Below are positions 35,713 to 45,344 of a DNA stretch of 64,000 bases, one piece after another (positions within the stretch are counted from its first letter, which is position 1; each line of letters begins with the position of its first letter). The position numbers were made by a program, and so were the translations under genes. The notes under the pieces were generated by a model. The model did no database searches and was not told where the DNA came from. It was given only the letters and a program-made list of their open reading frames with translations. The DNA comes from Clostridia bacterium (GTDB taxonomy: Bacteria > Bacillota > Clostridia > Christensenellales > Borkfalkiaceae), in NCBI GenBank assembly GCA_017465865.1, contig JAFTVF010000006.1, forward strand, positions 186,001 through 250,000, in the 5' to 3' direction.

Positions 35713-38700
35713 TTACTTTACCTCCACTTCAATCGTTTTCGTCGCATAGTTACCGTTTGCGTCCTGTGCGTACAGAATGATCTCATACTTGCCTGCATAC
35801 GCAAACGCAAAGCCCTCGCCTATGACCGTTATCTTATTTGCAGGCGTTTTGATCAGCGCCGCTTTTTGCGTTACACCCACGTTATCCTCTGCCTTAAACT
35901 CGGGCACGGTAAGCGTATCTCCGACTTTATAGGAAAGCGCAATGCCCGACGGAATCACCACGCTGGGCGAAACAGAGTCTTTACATACGACGTAATATTC
36001 GTATCTACCCACGTTTTTGAAATAATCCGTCGCCTCGTACACCACGTGATACGAACCGTATTCCGCAATCAAAAGCTCCGTCGGCTGCGTGGGATCAAAC
36101 GTCTGTTTCGTACCGTTTGGCAACTCTACGTAGCCCGTTAAAGCAACCGCCTTGCCTTGTAATATATCGTAAGCGACTGCCGCGGGCAACACGGCTTTGG
36201 TATTGATTTCCGCTTGCTTTTGGATCGCTCCCATCAAGCCGATTACCGCGCCCTGTCTATCCCCGCGGATAAACGCCACCGACGCCGTTTTCTGGTTGGA
36301 AATACCGTTGATTACGAACGCCGTTTTTTGGGAAACACCGCAAACCTTGATCGTCAAGCGCATCAAGCCGCTGCTAAACCCCTCGAACGGTTTTCCCGAA
36401 AGATACTCGGTGATCGCGCAAATTTTAATATTGTTTTCCGCCGTAATCAGCCCCTCGTCTTCGTAGAGCTTGAAAACTGCCGAACGGTAACCTTTTCCCG
36501 CGTACCCCGCATCTACCGCAACCGTCTTTCCGTACGTTCCCGAATTCGCGCTGAGCGTATTTGCGTTTCCGCCGTTGAGCGACAGCTTAAATGCTCCGCT
36601 ATCCGTTGCGCTGATTTCGATCAACAGCTGTTGTTTGGGGTTTTTATAATCCTCTAACAGAAGTTGCAGTTTGGAATAATTCGTCAAGCCCTCCACCGCG
36701 GTAAAGGCAAATTGGAAAGCCGACAACGGGATCGCGTTTGGCATAACGATTTCAAAATCCTCTTCTGCGTTAACGCCCAAACCGCTCTCAAACAGGAAAG
36801 TTTCCACGTCGCCGTTGAAAATCAAATATTCCTGTAAGGTAAGCGCATTCCCCGACGCGTCGGGCAGAATATAAACGGTTAGCGTTTCCCGAATTTCCGT
36901 TTCTTCGCCCATGCCGCCGATATAGGTAATCGTCGCCGTTCCCGCTTGCGTAAACGTATACTTTCTGTCTTCGCCGATTTCCTCGCCGTTGACGAGAATG
37001 GTTTTCGACATATTCCGACCCGCTTCGCCCTCAGCAAAAAGATGGTTTACGGGGGAGAAATCAGGTAATACGTATTCTCTGCCCGCGATAAAAGAAATCG
37101 GTTTTTCTTCGATACGCAATTCCTGTACGTCGTTATCCACCAAAATCTCAAACGTCTTTTCCGTGCTTTCGCCTAAAAAGTCGGTTACCCGCACTCGTAC
37201 GGTGATACTGCCCGATTTATCCAGATAGAAATATCCGTTTCTGTCTCTTTCGATCGGCTCTCCGTTATACGAATAGCTCGCTTCCACGTGCAGGTTGCCC
37301 GTACCGCCTTGCGCCCTGATTTCAGGCGGGAGCACGTAGCTGCCCAGCTTTTCCGTATACGACTCGTTCGCAATCGTAATGCTGCGAGCAAACAATTCTA
37401 CGGAAAAGTCGTATTCTTTTTCAATGCGGTTACCGTACCAGTCCACGCAGGAATACGCCACCGTGTACGTTCCCAAATCCTTGGGTAAAAACGTCCCGTC
37501 GGATTTGATTTGATCGGTAACGTCTATCTTCTGTCCGTTTTCGTTTTTATAAAGCGTAGCGTTTACGGCAATCTCGCCGCTGATCGGATCGTTCGTAACG
37601 GGAACGGGCAGGGTGTAATAATACCCGAACGCCCCTTTATGTAACGCCCCGTTTCTCAAATACCCGCCGTCGTAATACAAACGGAGATATTGCTCGGTTT
37701 TCGTTTGAACCCCCGCAGCGTTTTCAAATTTCTCGCCTGCTACCTCTGAAACGATCACCGCCGCATCCGCTTTTTCTAATATTTCGATTTTCAGATATAC
37801 CTGGTTGGAAGAAAAGCCCTTAAACGGCTGACGAGCACCCAGCAACGCGGTATCGTCGGTATCCATTACTTTCAGCAATTTCGCCCCTGCTTTGGTATAC
37901 ACCGCCTTTTCGGTTACGTCGTAGGAAAAATTAAACGCGTTTCTATCGTCCGTCCGCTTGAAACTCGAATTCAACGTTCTGCCAAACACCTCGTCGGGCG
38001 CAGCGTTATCCGAAGCCAAACCCAGCGTATACCCGTTGAACTCCACCAGCATAAAGCTGTTTCTATCCGCATTCCACGGCGAATGATACCAGTACACCGA
38101 CAGCTTATTCGTTTCGTCGTTTGCGTCGATCATCGTCGCGCGGATCTTCGTTGCCGTCGTTTTGGTTACGTCGAAATAAAAGGAAAGAATACTATCCTCT
38201 TTCGTCAGACTTTCCAAATCAATGATTTTATTATAATATACGTGCGCGCCCTCGCCCGAAAGCACCGTTTCCACGCCGCGCGTCGGCTCGGCGTAGTCTT
38301 GCGCCGTCGCCACGCCGTTCGTAATCGAGCGCACGCCGCTGCCCTCTAAAAACAACGAGGCATAACCGTATTCGACGGAAATTTGGCGTTCTTCCGTCAA
38401 CGTTTCGCCGTCGAAATTCACGTTGATTTTCAGGGTGTAGTTTCCTGCTTCCGTCGGCGTAAACGCTTCGTTTTCAATACTTACGGGCGTTTGATCAGGC
38501 GCAGTAACCGCCAAATCCGCCTCGTATTTTTTCTCGTTATAATACCCGTAAATCGCCCCGAGATCATACGCGTTATAACAGGTCCAAGTCGTCGGCAATT
38601 CCTTTTCGCTGACGACAATTTTCTCGTTTTCCGTGTTCAACGAGAACGTTTTCGTTTCTTCTATTCCAAGGATATTGACAAAGCTGTATTCGACGGTATA

Positions 38701-39204
38701 CTCGCCGCATTTCATAAAGCGGTATTCCACGCTTTCGCTGATATCCGTCCATGCCGCCACGCTTTCGCTGCCAAAGAAAATCTCTAAATCGTACGTCTCT
38801 ATCTCTTGAATGGACGAACGGATTTCCACGACGGGCAACGCCAGCTTTTCCCCTGCAACGCATTGCGCGGGCATTGTTCCGACGACGGAAAAGTCCGCCT
38901 CGGGCATTTCCGCAAGCACGCGTACGATCTTTACCAACTCGCCGTTTTTTTCAATGCGGTAATCGCCTAAGTCCTTGGCGATAAACGAGCCGTCTTGCAG
39001 GTCGATCTGCTCGCCTTTGGAATTGTAAACGGCGTAGCTTTCGTCGTATTCTTCCAAAGTATATTGATACAGCGGCAACAGATAATCGACCGCAACGGCG
39101 CGTTCTGCGTCGCCACGGATATTCGATACCGTTGCAATTCCGCCCGCCGTCGCAAAACAGACACCAAGCGCAGCTATTGCAATCAATTTTTTGAATTTCG
39201 TCAT
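35713..39204 (-). CDS. Large secreted multi-domain Ig-like protein
   Basis: A 1163-residue protein with a signal peptide (about 1-32, LIAIAALGVCFATAGGIATVS). It is built of Ig-like beta domains (for example YTLEEYDESYAVYNSKGEQIDLQDGSFIAKDLGDYRI, ITYIGGMGEETEIRETLTVYI, YEIILYAQDANGNYATKTIEVEV at the C-terminus) and two longer jelly-roll-like modules ending FKGFSSNQVYLKIEI and FEGFSSGLMRLTIKV, which look like an internal duplication. It has no LPXTG motif or membrane anchor at the C-terminus. It lies between the permease genes and the DUF4838 gene, so it probably binds the locus's glycan at the cell surface. Confidence 0.7.
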   Translation of the reverse strand: MTKFKKLIAIAALGVCFATAGGIATVSNIRGDAERAVAVDYLLPLYQYTLEEYDESYAVYNSKGEQIDLQDGSFIAKDLGDYRIEKNGELVKIVRVLAEMPEADFSVVGTMPAQCVAGEKLALPVVEIRSSIQEIETYDLEIFFGSESVAAWTDISESVEYRFMKCGEYTVEYSFVNILGIEETKTFSLNTENEKIVVSEKELPTTWTCYNAYDLGAIYGYYNEKKYEADLAVTAPDQTPVSIENEAFTPTEAGNYTLKINVNFDGETLTEERQISVEYGYASLFLEGSGVRSITNGVATAQDYAEPTRGVETVLSGEGAHVYYNKIIDLESLTKEDSILSFYFDVTKTTATKIRATMIDANDETNKLSVYWYHSPWNADRNSFMLVEFNGYTLGLASDNAAPDEVFGRTLNSSFKRTDDRNAFNFSYDVTEKAVYTKAGAKLLKVMDTDDTALLGARQPFKGFSSNQVYLKIEILEKADAAVIVSEVAGEKFENAAGVQTKTEQYLRLYYDGGYLRNGALHKGAFGYYYTLPVPVTNDPISGEIAVNATLYKNENGQKIDVTDQIKSDGTFLPKDLGTYTVAYSCVDWYGNRIEKEYDFSVELFARSITIANESYTEKLGSYVLPPEIRAQGGTGNLHVEASYSYNGEPIERDRNGYFYLDKSGSITVRVRVTDFLGESTEKTFEILVDNDVQELRIEEKPISFIAGREYVLPDFSPVNHLFAEGEAGRNMSKTILVNGEEIGEDRKYTFTQAGTATITYIGGMGEETEIRETLTVYILPDASGNALTLQEYLIFNGDVETFLFESGLGVNAEEDFEIVMPNAIPLSAFQFAFTAVEGLTNYSKLQLLLEDYKNPKQQLLIEISATDSGAFKLSLNGGNANTLSANSGTYGKTVAVDAGYAGKGYRSAVFKLYEDEGLITAENNIKICAITEYLSGKPFEGFSSGLMRLTIKVCGVSQKTAFVINGISNQKTASVAFIRGDRQGAVIGLMGAIQKQAEINTKAVLPAAVAYDILQGKAVALTGYVELPNGTKQTFDPTQPTELLIAEYGSYHVVYEATDYFKNVGRYEYYVVCKDSVSPSVVIPSGIALSYKVGDTLTVPEFKAEDNVGVTQKAALIKTPANKITVIGEGFAFAYAGKYEIILYAQDANGNYATKTIEVEVK

Positions 39205-39228
39205 ATAAAACCTCTAAAATTTCGGATT

Positions 39229-40143
39229 TTAGCCTTTCAAACCGCCGACTTGGAATTTGTCTACGATCAATTTCTGCGAACAGAGATACAAAACCGCCGT
39301 AGGCACGGAAATCATAGCAAATCCAGCCATAACCTGACAAATATTTCCGCCGAACGACTTCATATCCAGCTGGAATTTGTACACGCCGTAGGCAAGGTTA
39401 GGCGAGCTGGGCAACCACACGAGGAAAGTCCCGTAATCGTTCCACGCCCCTAAAAAGCCGAGTACGAACAATACCATACACGTCGGCATCATCATCGGTA
39501 AAAATACTTTCAATAACACGGTGAAATGCCCCGCGCCGTCCATAAACGCCGCCTCGGCATACGACCACGGCAACCGCTTAAACGAGCCGTACAGCAACAG
39601 GAAATTAAAGCCCGCAAACGCCGTACTTACGTTTGTCAACACCAAGAGTACGAGGTTATCGTAAATCCCCAGCGCCTTTTTCACGAGCATAGCCGACGGC
39701 GTGCTACCGATAATGGGGGTGATCCAGATAATAATACCCAGCATATAAATAAATTCGCCGCCCTTGAATTTGTACTTTGCCAGCACGTACGCCACGAGAG
39801 CCGTCCACATAGTACCCCAACCGGAGCTTAAAAAGGCGTAGATGACGCTCGTGCCCGCCATATCCAACACGCCGTATTCAAGCACCTTTTTCCCCTCGCG
39901 AACTTGCAGTTTGATATTCTTAAACGCAAGCTCGAAATTTTCAAACCGCCATTTTTTCGGCCAAAGGAAAGGATTGTCATAATATTCCACGTACCCCTTT
40001 CCCGCTGTGAATACCATCCAAACGAGCGGAATCAACGTACTGATACACTGTACAATCAGCAACGCGTATAAAAAATACATGGTCGCCTTGTTTACGATAC
40101 GTCTAACTTTTCTTGACTTTTCCATTTTACACCTCCGGAACAA
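39229..40143 (-). CDS. Sugar ABC transporter permease, MalG type
   Basis: A 304-residue membrane protein with six hydrophobic segments. The EAA loop that contacts the ATPase is WSYAEAAFMDGAGHFTVLLKVFLPMMMP near residue 195. It belongs to the carbohydrate-uptake CUT1 group. It overlaps the MalF-type gene by 17 bp. No ATPase gene is in the locus, so a shared MsmK/UgpC-like ATPase must be supplied from elsewhere. Confidence 0.9.
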   Translation of the reverse strand: MFRRCKMEKSRKVRRIVNKATMYFLYALLIVQCISTLIPLVWMVFTAGKGYVEYYDNPFLWPKKWRFENFELAFKNIKLQVREGKKVLEYGVLDMAGTSVIYAFLSSGWGTMWTALVAYVLAKYKFKGGEFIYMLGIIIWITPIIGSTPSAMLVKKALGIYDNLVLLVLTNVSTAFAGFNFLLLYGSFKRLPWSYAEAAFMDGAGHFTVLLKVFLPMMMPTCMVLFVLGFLGAWNDYGTFLVWLPSSPNLAYGVYKFQLDMKSFGGNICQVMAGFAMISVPTAVLYLCSQKLIVDKFQVGGLKG

Positions 40144-41056
40144 ATTTGTCGAGCAGCTTTTTCAAGCCCCAAGTACAAGGTGCGGCAACCAACGTCATCA
40201 AAAGTCCGCCCGCGGCAAGCATATTATACTCATGCTCGTTTCCGCGCAAAATCCGCGACAGGTAATAATATCCGACCATATACGTTTCCTCGGGTGCGTA
40301 CGCCTCGAAGAACGCCGCCAAAGGCCCTGCGTTCATCAAAATAGACGTAAAGCCCGTCAGCAAATACGTTTGGATCGTGCCGAAGATCAAGGGCAGAATG
40401 ATATAGAACAATTCTTGCCACATGGAATCGACTCCGTCGATATGCGCGCTGTGCATAACGTCGGGATCAACGCCGTTCATTGCGTTGGAATACACGATAA
40501 GACTGCTGGAAAATCCCGTCCAAATACTGTAAAAGATGATCGTTCCAAAGCTGTATTTCGGATTGGATAACAACGAAGGGAAATTATCCTTGTGGAAAAT
40601 CTGCTCCATTACCGCAGGTATGGCGTTGTCCATAAAGTTTTTGAAAAGCAGAGTAACCACCAAAGCGGAAATTACCTGCGGTAACATAGCAATTCCTCTT
40701 ATCACAGAGCTCCCGGGCAGTTTTTTATACAACAGATAGGAAAATATAAGCCCCAAAGGAATTTCCAAACAAAGATTGAATAAATAGTAGACAATCGAAT
40801 TTTTGAAAGAAATCCGCAAAATCCCACCGTCTTCGACGATCATCTTAATAAACGTCTTAAAATTGCCAAAGCCGAACCATACGCTGTTGCCGTAGATATC
40901 CGTCTTTTGGAACGCCATAATAAACGAATTGATATTGACGTATACGTAAAAGACGGCAAAACACAACATAGGATAGAATAAGATCGACCATACGAAGACG
41001 TTTTTCTTTACAACGTCTTGTCTAAGTTTCTTTCTTTGAACCGTTTGCATTTCCAT
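40127..41056 (-). CDS. Sugar ABC transporter permease, MalF type
   Basis: A 309-residue CUT1 permease with six hydrophobic segments starting at VWSILFYPMLCFAVFYV. Its EAA-like loop is MNGVDPDVMHSAHIDGVDSMWQELFYIILPLI near residue 205. The 17-bp overlap with the next permease gene and the 24-bp spacing to the binding-protein gene make a standard binding protein-permease-permease unit. Confidence 0.9.
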   Translation of the reverse strand: MEMQTVQRKKLRQDVVKKNVFVWSILFYPMLCFAVFYVYVNINSFIMAFQKTDIYGNSVWFGFGNFKTFIKMIVEDGGILRISFKNSIVYYLFNLCLEIPLGLIFSYLLYKKLPGSSVIRGIAMLPQVISALVVTLLFKNFMDNAIPAVMEQIFHKDNFPSLLSNPKYSFGTIIFYSIWTGFSSSLIVYSNAMNGVDPDVMHSAHIDGVDSMWQELFYIILPLIFGTIQTYLLTGFTSILMNAGPLAAFFEAYAPEETYMVGYYYLSRILRGNEHEYNMLAAGGLLMTLVAAPCTWGLKKLLDKFVPEV

Positions 41057-41080
41057 TTTTATTTTCCTTTCCTATAAAAC

Positions 41081-42811
41081 TTACTTATAAAAGCCCTGTC
41101 TCTTTGCTTCGGCAAGGAACGCATCCCATTTCACGCTATCGTACGACATCGTACCCATAGCCGCCTCAGCACCGCCGACGTTACGTAATACGCGCAAATA
41201 GCTGTCGGAAATTTGATTGTTATTCGTAATAGGAATATACGTATTGTGCATATCCGTCGTAAAGAAGATCGGCTGCGCGTATCTCGTTACGCCGAAACGA
41301 ACGAGCTCGATATTTTCCTCGTCAGAGTAGATTTCCCAAGCATTCCGCGCGAATTTCGACATTCCCGACAAATCCTCCTCCGACATATCGTAATCGTAAG
41401 GGCGCATAATACCCGTGTCCTTAGTGAAATTCTTCATTACCTCGTCGGTAAGAGTCATCGCCAAGAACTCTTTGATTTTCGCGAGCTTTTCCGCATCTTC
41501 CTGTTTCACAACGACGATACCGCCCGTATCGGAAACCGTAAACACCGTACCGTTCCCGTTGCCGTCAATACCTTTTTGTCCCTCGATCGCGGGCAATAAC
41601 ATATATCTGTAATTTACTTGACCGTAGCCTCTGCCTGCATTCTCTACTTCCGCAAACATAGCCTTGGCTTCGTTTTCCCACCAAAGCCCTTCTACGAGCA
41701 TTGCGGGATATCCCGTCGAATTTTTATAGCTGAGAATGAAATCGTTCTGCGCGTCCGTATGCGAATAACTGCCGATATTCATACTGCTGGGATGCACGGA
41801 AGAGCTGTTCATGTATTTGTTGATAAAACGAAGCCCCTCGTAAATACCCTTTGACTGGAATACTTTATAGCCCTCGTTAAGCTCTACCGCCGCATACGAA
41901 CCGTCGTACATTTCGATTTCCTGTCCGCCCGTATTAAACGCCAACATATTATTGAACATATCAGGTCCTACGTATTGCGCTGCAATCGCGTGTGCCTGCG
42001 TGTTGTTGTAATGATCGTACATACCCGAATAGATAAAGGATTTCGCCTGATCGTTACCGTTTACGATCAGATTGATCATATTATCGAACTCCGCTTCCGA
42101 TTTGGGCTGACCGTCGTCGTACGTACCGAACTTCCCGTCTTTACCCGCCGTCAGAATTTTATCCCCTGCCGCGTAGTTGGTTTTGCCCGTCGCACTCTTG
42201 TAAATAAGATAGGTCGTTCCGTATTCCGTCTTTTCCTCGTACGAAATGCCCTGCGCGGAAAGCGCCGCTTCGTCCGCCGCGGTAGCAAAGCTCAAATATT
42301 CCTTTTCTACGAACAAATCGTGGTCGTACACAAGCCCCATAATCGCGTCAAGGTAAGGCACGATATAACAACCCTCGCCGTTTTTCGAAGCCATAGCCTG
42401 CCAGTTGTTATAATTTTTCATTTTATCTTTCACCTTGCCGTTGCCCGCGCCGTCTACTTCCATATCCAAAACGTCGGACAAATCCTCGAAATAATCGCGG
42501 TAAATCCCTTTCTGGAAATTGATAGAGGACGTGAAATAGCAGTCCGCGCTGATATTATCCAGCTCGATTTCTTCTATGATCGTACCTGCGCTGGGCTTTC
42601 CGTAATCGAGAATGACCTCGTATTCCGTTTCCTTGGCATTGAATTCGTCTCTGATTTTTTCAATCCAAGTCGTACCCGCGCCCCCGTTGAATATGGTAAC
42701 GTAGATTTGCGTTTTATTTTCGTCGTAGGTGTTCACCACCTTGCCGCCGCAAGAAGCGAGCGCGGTTACGGATGTCAAGCCAGCCAAAAGCAATGCAACT
42801 GATTTTTTCAT
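41081..42811 (-). CDS. Extracellular solute-binding lipoprotein of the sugar importer
   Basis: A 576-residue binding protein. The start at 42811 (MKKSVALLL) is chosen because GGAGAAAATT precedes it and a proper signal peptide follows; an upstream ATG at 42934 would hide the signal behind 41 residues. The lipobox is LASC with cysteine 21. The mature part has the periplasmic-binding fold (IYVTIFNGGAGTTWIEKIRDEFNAKETEYEV). It is long for the family, which often goes with large oligosaccharide ligands. It is followed directly by its permeases. Confidence 0.9.
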   Translation of the reverse strand: MKKSVALLLAGLTSVTALASCGGKVVNTYDENKTQIYVTIFNGGAGTTWIEKIRDEFNAKETEYEVILDYGKPSAGTIIEEIELDNISADCYFTSSINFQKGIYRDYFEDLSDVLDMEVDGAGNGKVKDKMKNYNNWQAMASKNGEGCYIVPYLDAIMGLVYDHDLFVEKEYLSFATAADEAALSAQGISYEEKTEYGTTYLIYKSATGKTNYAAGDKILTAGKDGKFGTYDDGQPKSEAEFDNMINLIVNGNDQAKSFIYSGMYDHYNNTQAHAIAAQYVGPDMFNNMLAFNTGGQEIEMYDGSYAAVELNEGYKVFQSKGIYEGLRFINKYMNSSSVHPSSMNIGSYSHTDAQNDFILSYKNSTGYPAMLVEGLWWENEAKAMFAEVENAGRGYGQVNYRYMLLPAIEGQKGIDGNGNGTVFTVSDTGGIVVVKQEDAEKLAKIKEFLAMTLTDEVMKNFTKDTGIMRPYDYDMSEEDLSGMSKFARNAWEIYSDEENIELVRFGVTRYAQPIFFTTDMHNTYIPITNNNQISDSYLRVLRNVGGAEAAMGTMSYDSVKWDAFLAEAKRQGFYK

Positions 42812-42833
42812 AATTTTCTCCTTTTGATTTCTC

Positions 42834-42862
42834 GTTAGTCCCGTCATAAATGCGGGACTAAC
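42834..42862 (-). promoter_or_regulatory. Intercistronic stem-loop before the binding-protein gene
   Basis: GTTAGTCCCG and CGGGACTAAC form a perfect 10-bp stem with a 9-base loop, 22 bases before the binding-protein ATG. There is no T-run after it on the minus strand, so it looks like a processing or stabilising element more than a terminator. Confidence 0.6.
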
Positions 42863-42881
42863 GAATTTTCGTTTACCGTTT

Positions 42882-45182
42882 TTATTTCGTAAATTGTATA
42901 CTGGTAATATACAAATCGGTAGGTTGCGAACCATCGTAAGCGGTTTTGTCGTAGTTATGGAAATAGCCCATTACGAAATTTTTATAGGTTTCGCCCGAAA
43001 CCAACTTGGAAAGCGCAACCGTTTGGCTCAAAGACGCGTACTCCGTTCTGCCAAACGTATCGTTAAAGAGTGGATCCGTATTCGGTGTGTTCGCATAACC
43101 TCGCATACCTGCCATCGAGTAGTATTCGATTTTCACGTTCGTATACCCTGCAGCTACCGCTTGCTGTATTACGCTTGCAGGCAACGTGAAGTAATGCCCT
43201 GCGCTTGCTGCGTCCGCACCGCCGTACGAGGTCGTATCCGAATGTACGTGGAACGCCTTTTCAAACGTTTGACTGTTGACCGTTACGTTTTCTTCATATG
43301 CCATCGTCGTTGCGGTACCTGTAGTAAACATATCCAAATTATCCAGCATTACGAGATCGCTTTTCACATTGCCCGTAAAGATCATTTCGGTAATATAAAT
43401 ATCAGCGTCCTGCGAGCCGTCGTAAGCGGTTTTGTCGTAGTTGTGGAAATATGCCATAATCAAGGCGTTTCCATTGCTAAACGTCGAAAGAGGCACAATT
43501 TTGGTTACCTCCGTATACTCGGCGTAATTGAAAGCCGTATAGAAAGGATACGAACTGTTTGACGTACTACCGTTATAACCACGCACGCCAACAAGCGTAT
43601 AGAACGTAATCTTCAAATACGTATACCCCGCATTCGCAGCCGCGGATAATGTCGTTCCCGATAAAGTAAACAGATGCCCCGCATTGATTGCATCAGTACT
43701 ACCCCAAGAGGTCGTATCCGAATGTACGTGATATGCCTTTTCAAACGTTTGACCGTTGACCGTTATATTTTCTTCGTACGTCATCGTCGTTGCCGAGCCT
43801 GTCGTAAAATCATACAAGTTGTTCTCTCTTATGAGATTACCTTTTACGCTGTCCGTAAAGATCATCTCGGTAATATAGAGATCCGTAGCTTGCGAGCCGT
43901 CGTATACGTTCTTATCGTAGTTATGGAAATAGCCCATTACGAAAGGCAAATACGTTTCACCCGAAACAAACTTGGACAGCGCAACCGTCTTACTTAAAGA
44001 CGCGTACTCTGTTCTGCCAAACGTATCGTCAAAATGCGCCGTGGTGTTTGCTGTTTGCGCATAACCGCGCATACCTGCCATCGAGTAGTATTCGATTTTC
44101 ACGTTCGTGTACCCAGCCTCTACCGCTTGTTGTATTACGCTTGCAGGCAACGTGAAATAATGCCCGTTTTTCGCTGCGTCTGCACCGCCGTAAGAGGTCG
44201 TATCCGAATGTACGTGGAACGCCTTATCCAGCGTTTTGTCGCCAACCGTTACGTTTTCTACGTATTGAATGCTATTTGCGCCCTCTACAAATACAGAATC
44301 ATAGGTGGGCTGTACCAGACTTTCGTCCAAAGAAGTGATTTCAGGTCTGCCTACCGTAACTCTTGCCGTTTTTACAAGCGGCGTACCGCCGTCTACCGTA
44401 AGCGTTACGCTGACGGTTGCGCTACCGCTGTGGTTCGACGTGATCTTGCCGTTTTGGTCTACCGAAACAATCCGCTCGTTCGACGAAGAATATTCCACGC
44501 TGATCTTCGCCGCCGCGTTCGATACTACCTCTACGTTGCCGATATACAACGCAAGATCGTCCGTAGCGCCGTACTCTAACGTAATTTCGTCCTTGGAAAG
44601 CGCTACTTCCGCTTTCGGTGCGATCTTCGCTATCGTGCCGTAGGGATCGGCTTCGTTTCCAAGCTGCGCCATTTTCGCAACGTACGCAATCGAGCGCACG
44701 GATACCGTATCCGTATAATGCGTTTCCGTACCGTCGTTTACGTATCCTCTTGCCGACAGCAATACGTTATAATACTCTTCGGGGAATACGTCCGTTTCGC
44801 CGGAAACGACTGCGGTATAATAATCGTATTCCGCGTCAAACTCGTTCGCCGCGTACGCGTCTTCGTCTACCCACTGATCCGCAGGGATATCCAAAACGTT
44901 GGGCGTGCTTAACGTCAACTCGCCTTCAAAACTTTCCGTAGGCATCACAACCATACCGAACGTCTGCCCGTCTGCGCGCTGATCTTTATCAATTCTCGCC
45001 GTGAAACGGATACCCTCGGGCGTGGATTTACGGATCGCCGCCCCGCCTACTACTTCAAAGGTGCTGATTGCCGCGTTCATTTCCGCGGAAGCCACGGTCG
45101 GTTTTATAGCGGCAAAGCCCAAAGCCGCAACTGCCGCACAACCGATACTTAATGCAGTTAATTTCATACTTTTCTTCATCAT
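42882..45182 (-). CDS. Secreted protein with Big2 Ig-like domain and three tandem modules
   Basis: A 766-residue secreted protein with a signal peptide ending near VASAE (residue 33). Residues about 40-190 form one domain (IRFTARIDKDQRADGQTFGMVVMP) often seen in surface proteins of Clostridia, and about 195-285 form a Big2-type Ig-like domain (NERIVSVDQNGKITSNHSGSATVSVTL). Three tandem modules of 160 residues follow, each with the pattern KAFHVHSDTTSYGGADA, FTLPASVIQQAVEAGYTNVKIEYYSMAGMRGY, and DLYITEMIF. The modules look like jelly-roll carbohydrate-binding domains but I cannot name the family. Two ATG codons are adjacent; either could serve. Confidence 0.75.
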   Translation of the reverse strand: MMKKSMKLTALSIGCAAVAALGFAAIKPTVASAEMNAAISTFEVVGGAAIRKSTPEGIRFTARIDKDQRADGQTFGMVVMPTESFEGELTLSTPNVLDIPADQWVDEDAYAANEFDAEYDYYTAVVSGETDVFPEEYYNVLLSARGYVNDGTETHYTDTVSVRSIAYVAKMAQLGNEADPYGTIAKIAPKAEVALSKDEITLEYGATDDLALYIGNVEVVSNAAAKISVEYSSSNERIVSVDQNGKITSNHSGSATVSVTLTVDGGTPLVKTARVTVGRPEITSLDESLVQPTYDSVFVEGANSIQYVENVTVGDKTLDKAFHVHSDTTSYGGADAAKNGHYFTLPASVIQQAVEAGYTNVKIEYYSMAGMRGYAQTANTTAHFDDTFGRTEYASLSKTVALSKFVSGETYLPFVMGYFHNYDKNVYDGSQATDLYITEMIFTDSVKGNLIRENNLYDFTTGSATTMTYEENITVNGQTFEKAYHVHSDTTSWGSTDAINAGHLFTLSGTTLSAAANAGYTYLKITFYTLVGVRGYNGSTSNSSYPFYTAFNYAEYTEVTKIVPLSTFSNGNALIMAYFHNYDKTAYDGSQDADIYITEMIFTGNVKSDLVMLDNLDMFTTGTATTMAYEENVTVNSQTFEKAFHVHSDTTSYGGADAASAGHYFTLPASVIQQAVAAGYTNVKIEYYSMAGMRGYANTPNTDPLFNDTFGRTEYASLSQTVALSKLVSGETYKNFVMGYFHNYDKTAYDGSQPTDLYITSIQFTK
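42888..44280 (-). repeat. Three tandem DNA repeats with a 480-bp period
   Basis: The module-coding DNA repeats three times: for example AGGTCGTATCCGAATGTACG occurs near 43227, 43707 and 44196, and ATCATYTCGGTAATAT occurs at about 43381 and 43861, with a diverged form near 42900. Long blocks are nearly identical, so copy number could change by recombination. Confidence 0.85.
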
Positions 45183-45192
45183 TTAGCCCTCC

Positions 45193-45321
45193 TTACTCCG
45201 AAAACCAGCTGTCCCAAAGACCGCTCTTTACGTTGTCCGTTTGCTCGATACTCGCCGTCAGAATATCGTTTGCTGTGAATACTTGAAATTCAAGTATTGG
45301 TGTTTGATACGTTTGTTTCAT
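45193..45321 (-). CDS. 42-residue peptide of unknown function
   Basis: A short gene between two secreted-protein genes, 23 bp after the upstream gene and 10 bp before the downstream one. The ATG at 45321 follows AGGAGATAGGAATTCG, a good ribosome site. The product starts MKQTYQTPILEFQVFTAND, continues ILTASIEQTDNVKSG and ends LWDSWFSE. It has no signal peptide or membrane segment. The start pattern M-K-x-x-Y-x-x-P-x-L-E and the later D-I-L-T-A-S resemble short peptides I have seen near peptide-modification and surface-protein genes in Clostridia. It may be a RiPP-like precursor or a small structural partner; this is inference. Confidence 0.65.
   Translation of the reverse strand: MKQTYQTPILEFQVFTANDILTASIEQTDNVKSGLWDSWFSE
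45278..45298. repeat. 21-bp near-perfect palindrome inside the small-peptide gene
   Basis: AATACTTGAA and TTCAAGTATT flank a single central base. It lies in codons 8-15 of the 42-residue peptide and could form a hairpin close to the start of its reading frame. Confidence 0.7.
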
Positions 45322-45344
45322 CGAATTCCTATCTCCTTTATATA

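Noticed and set aside
42888..44280. Regular repeats as a possible CRISPR array
   Set aside because: The units are 480 bp, in frame and coding; there are no short repeats with unique spacers and no cas genes in the window.
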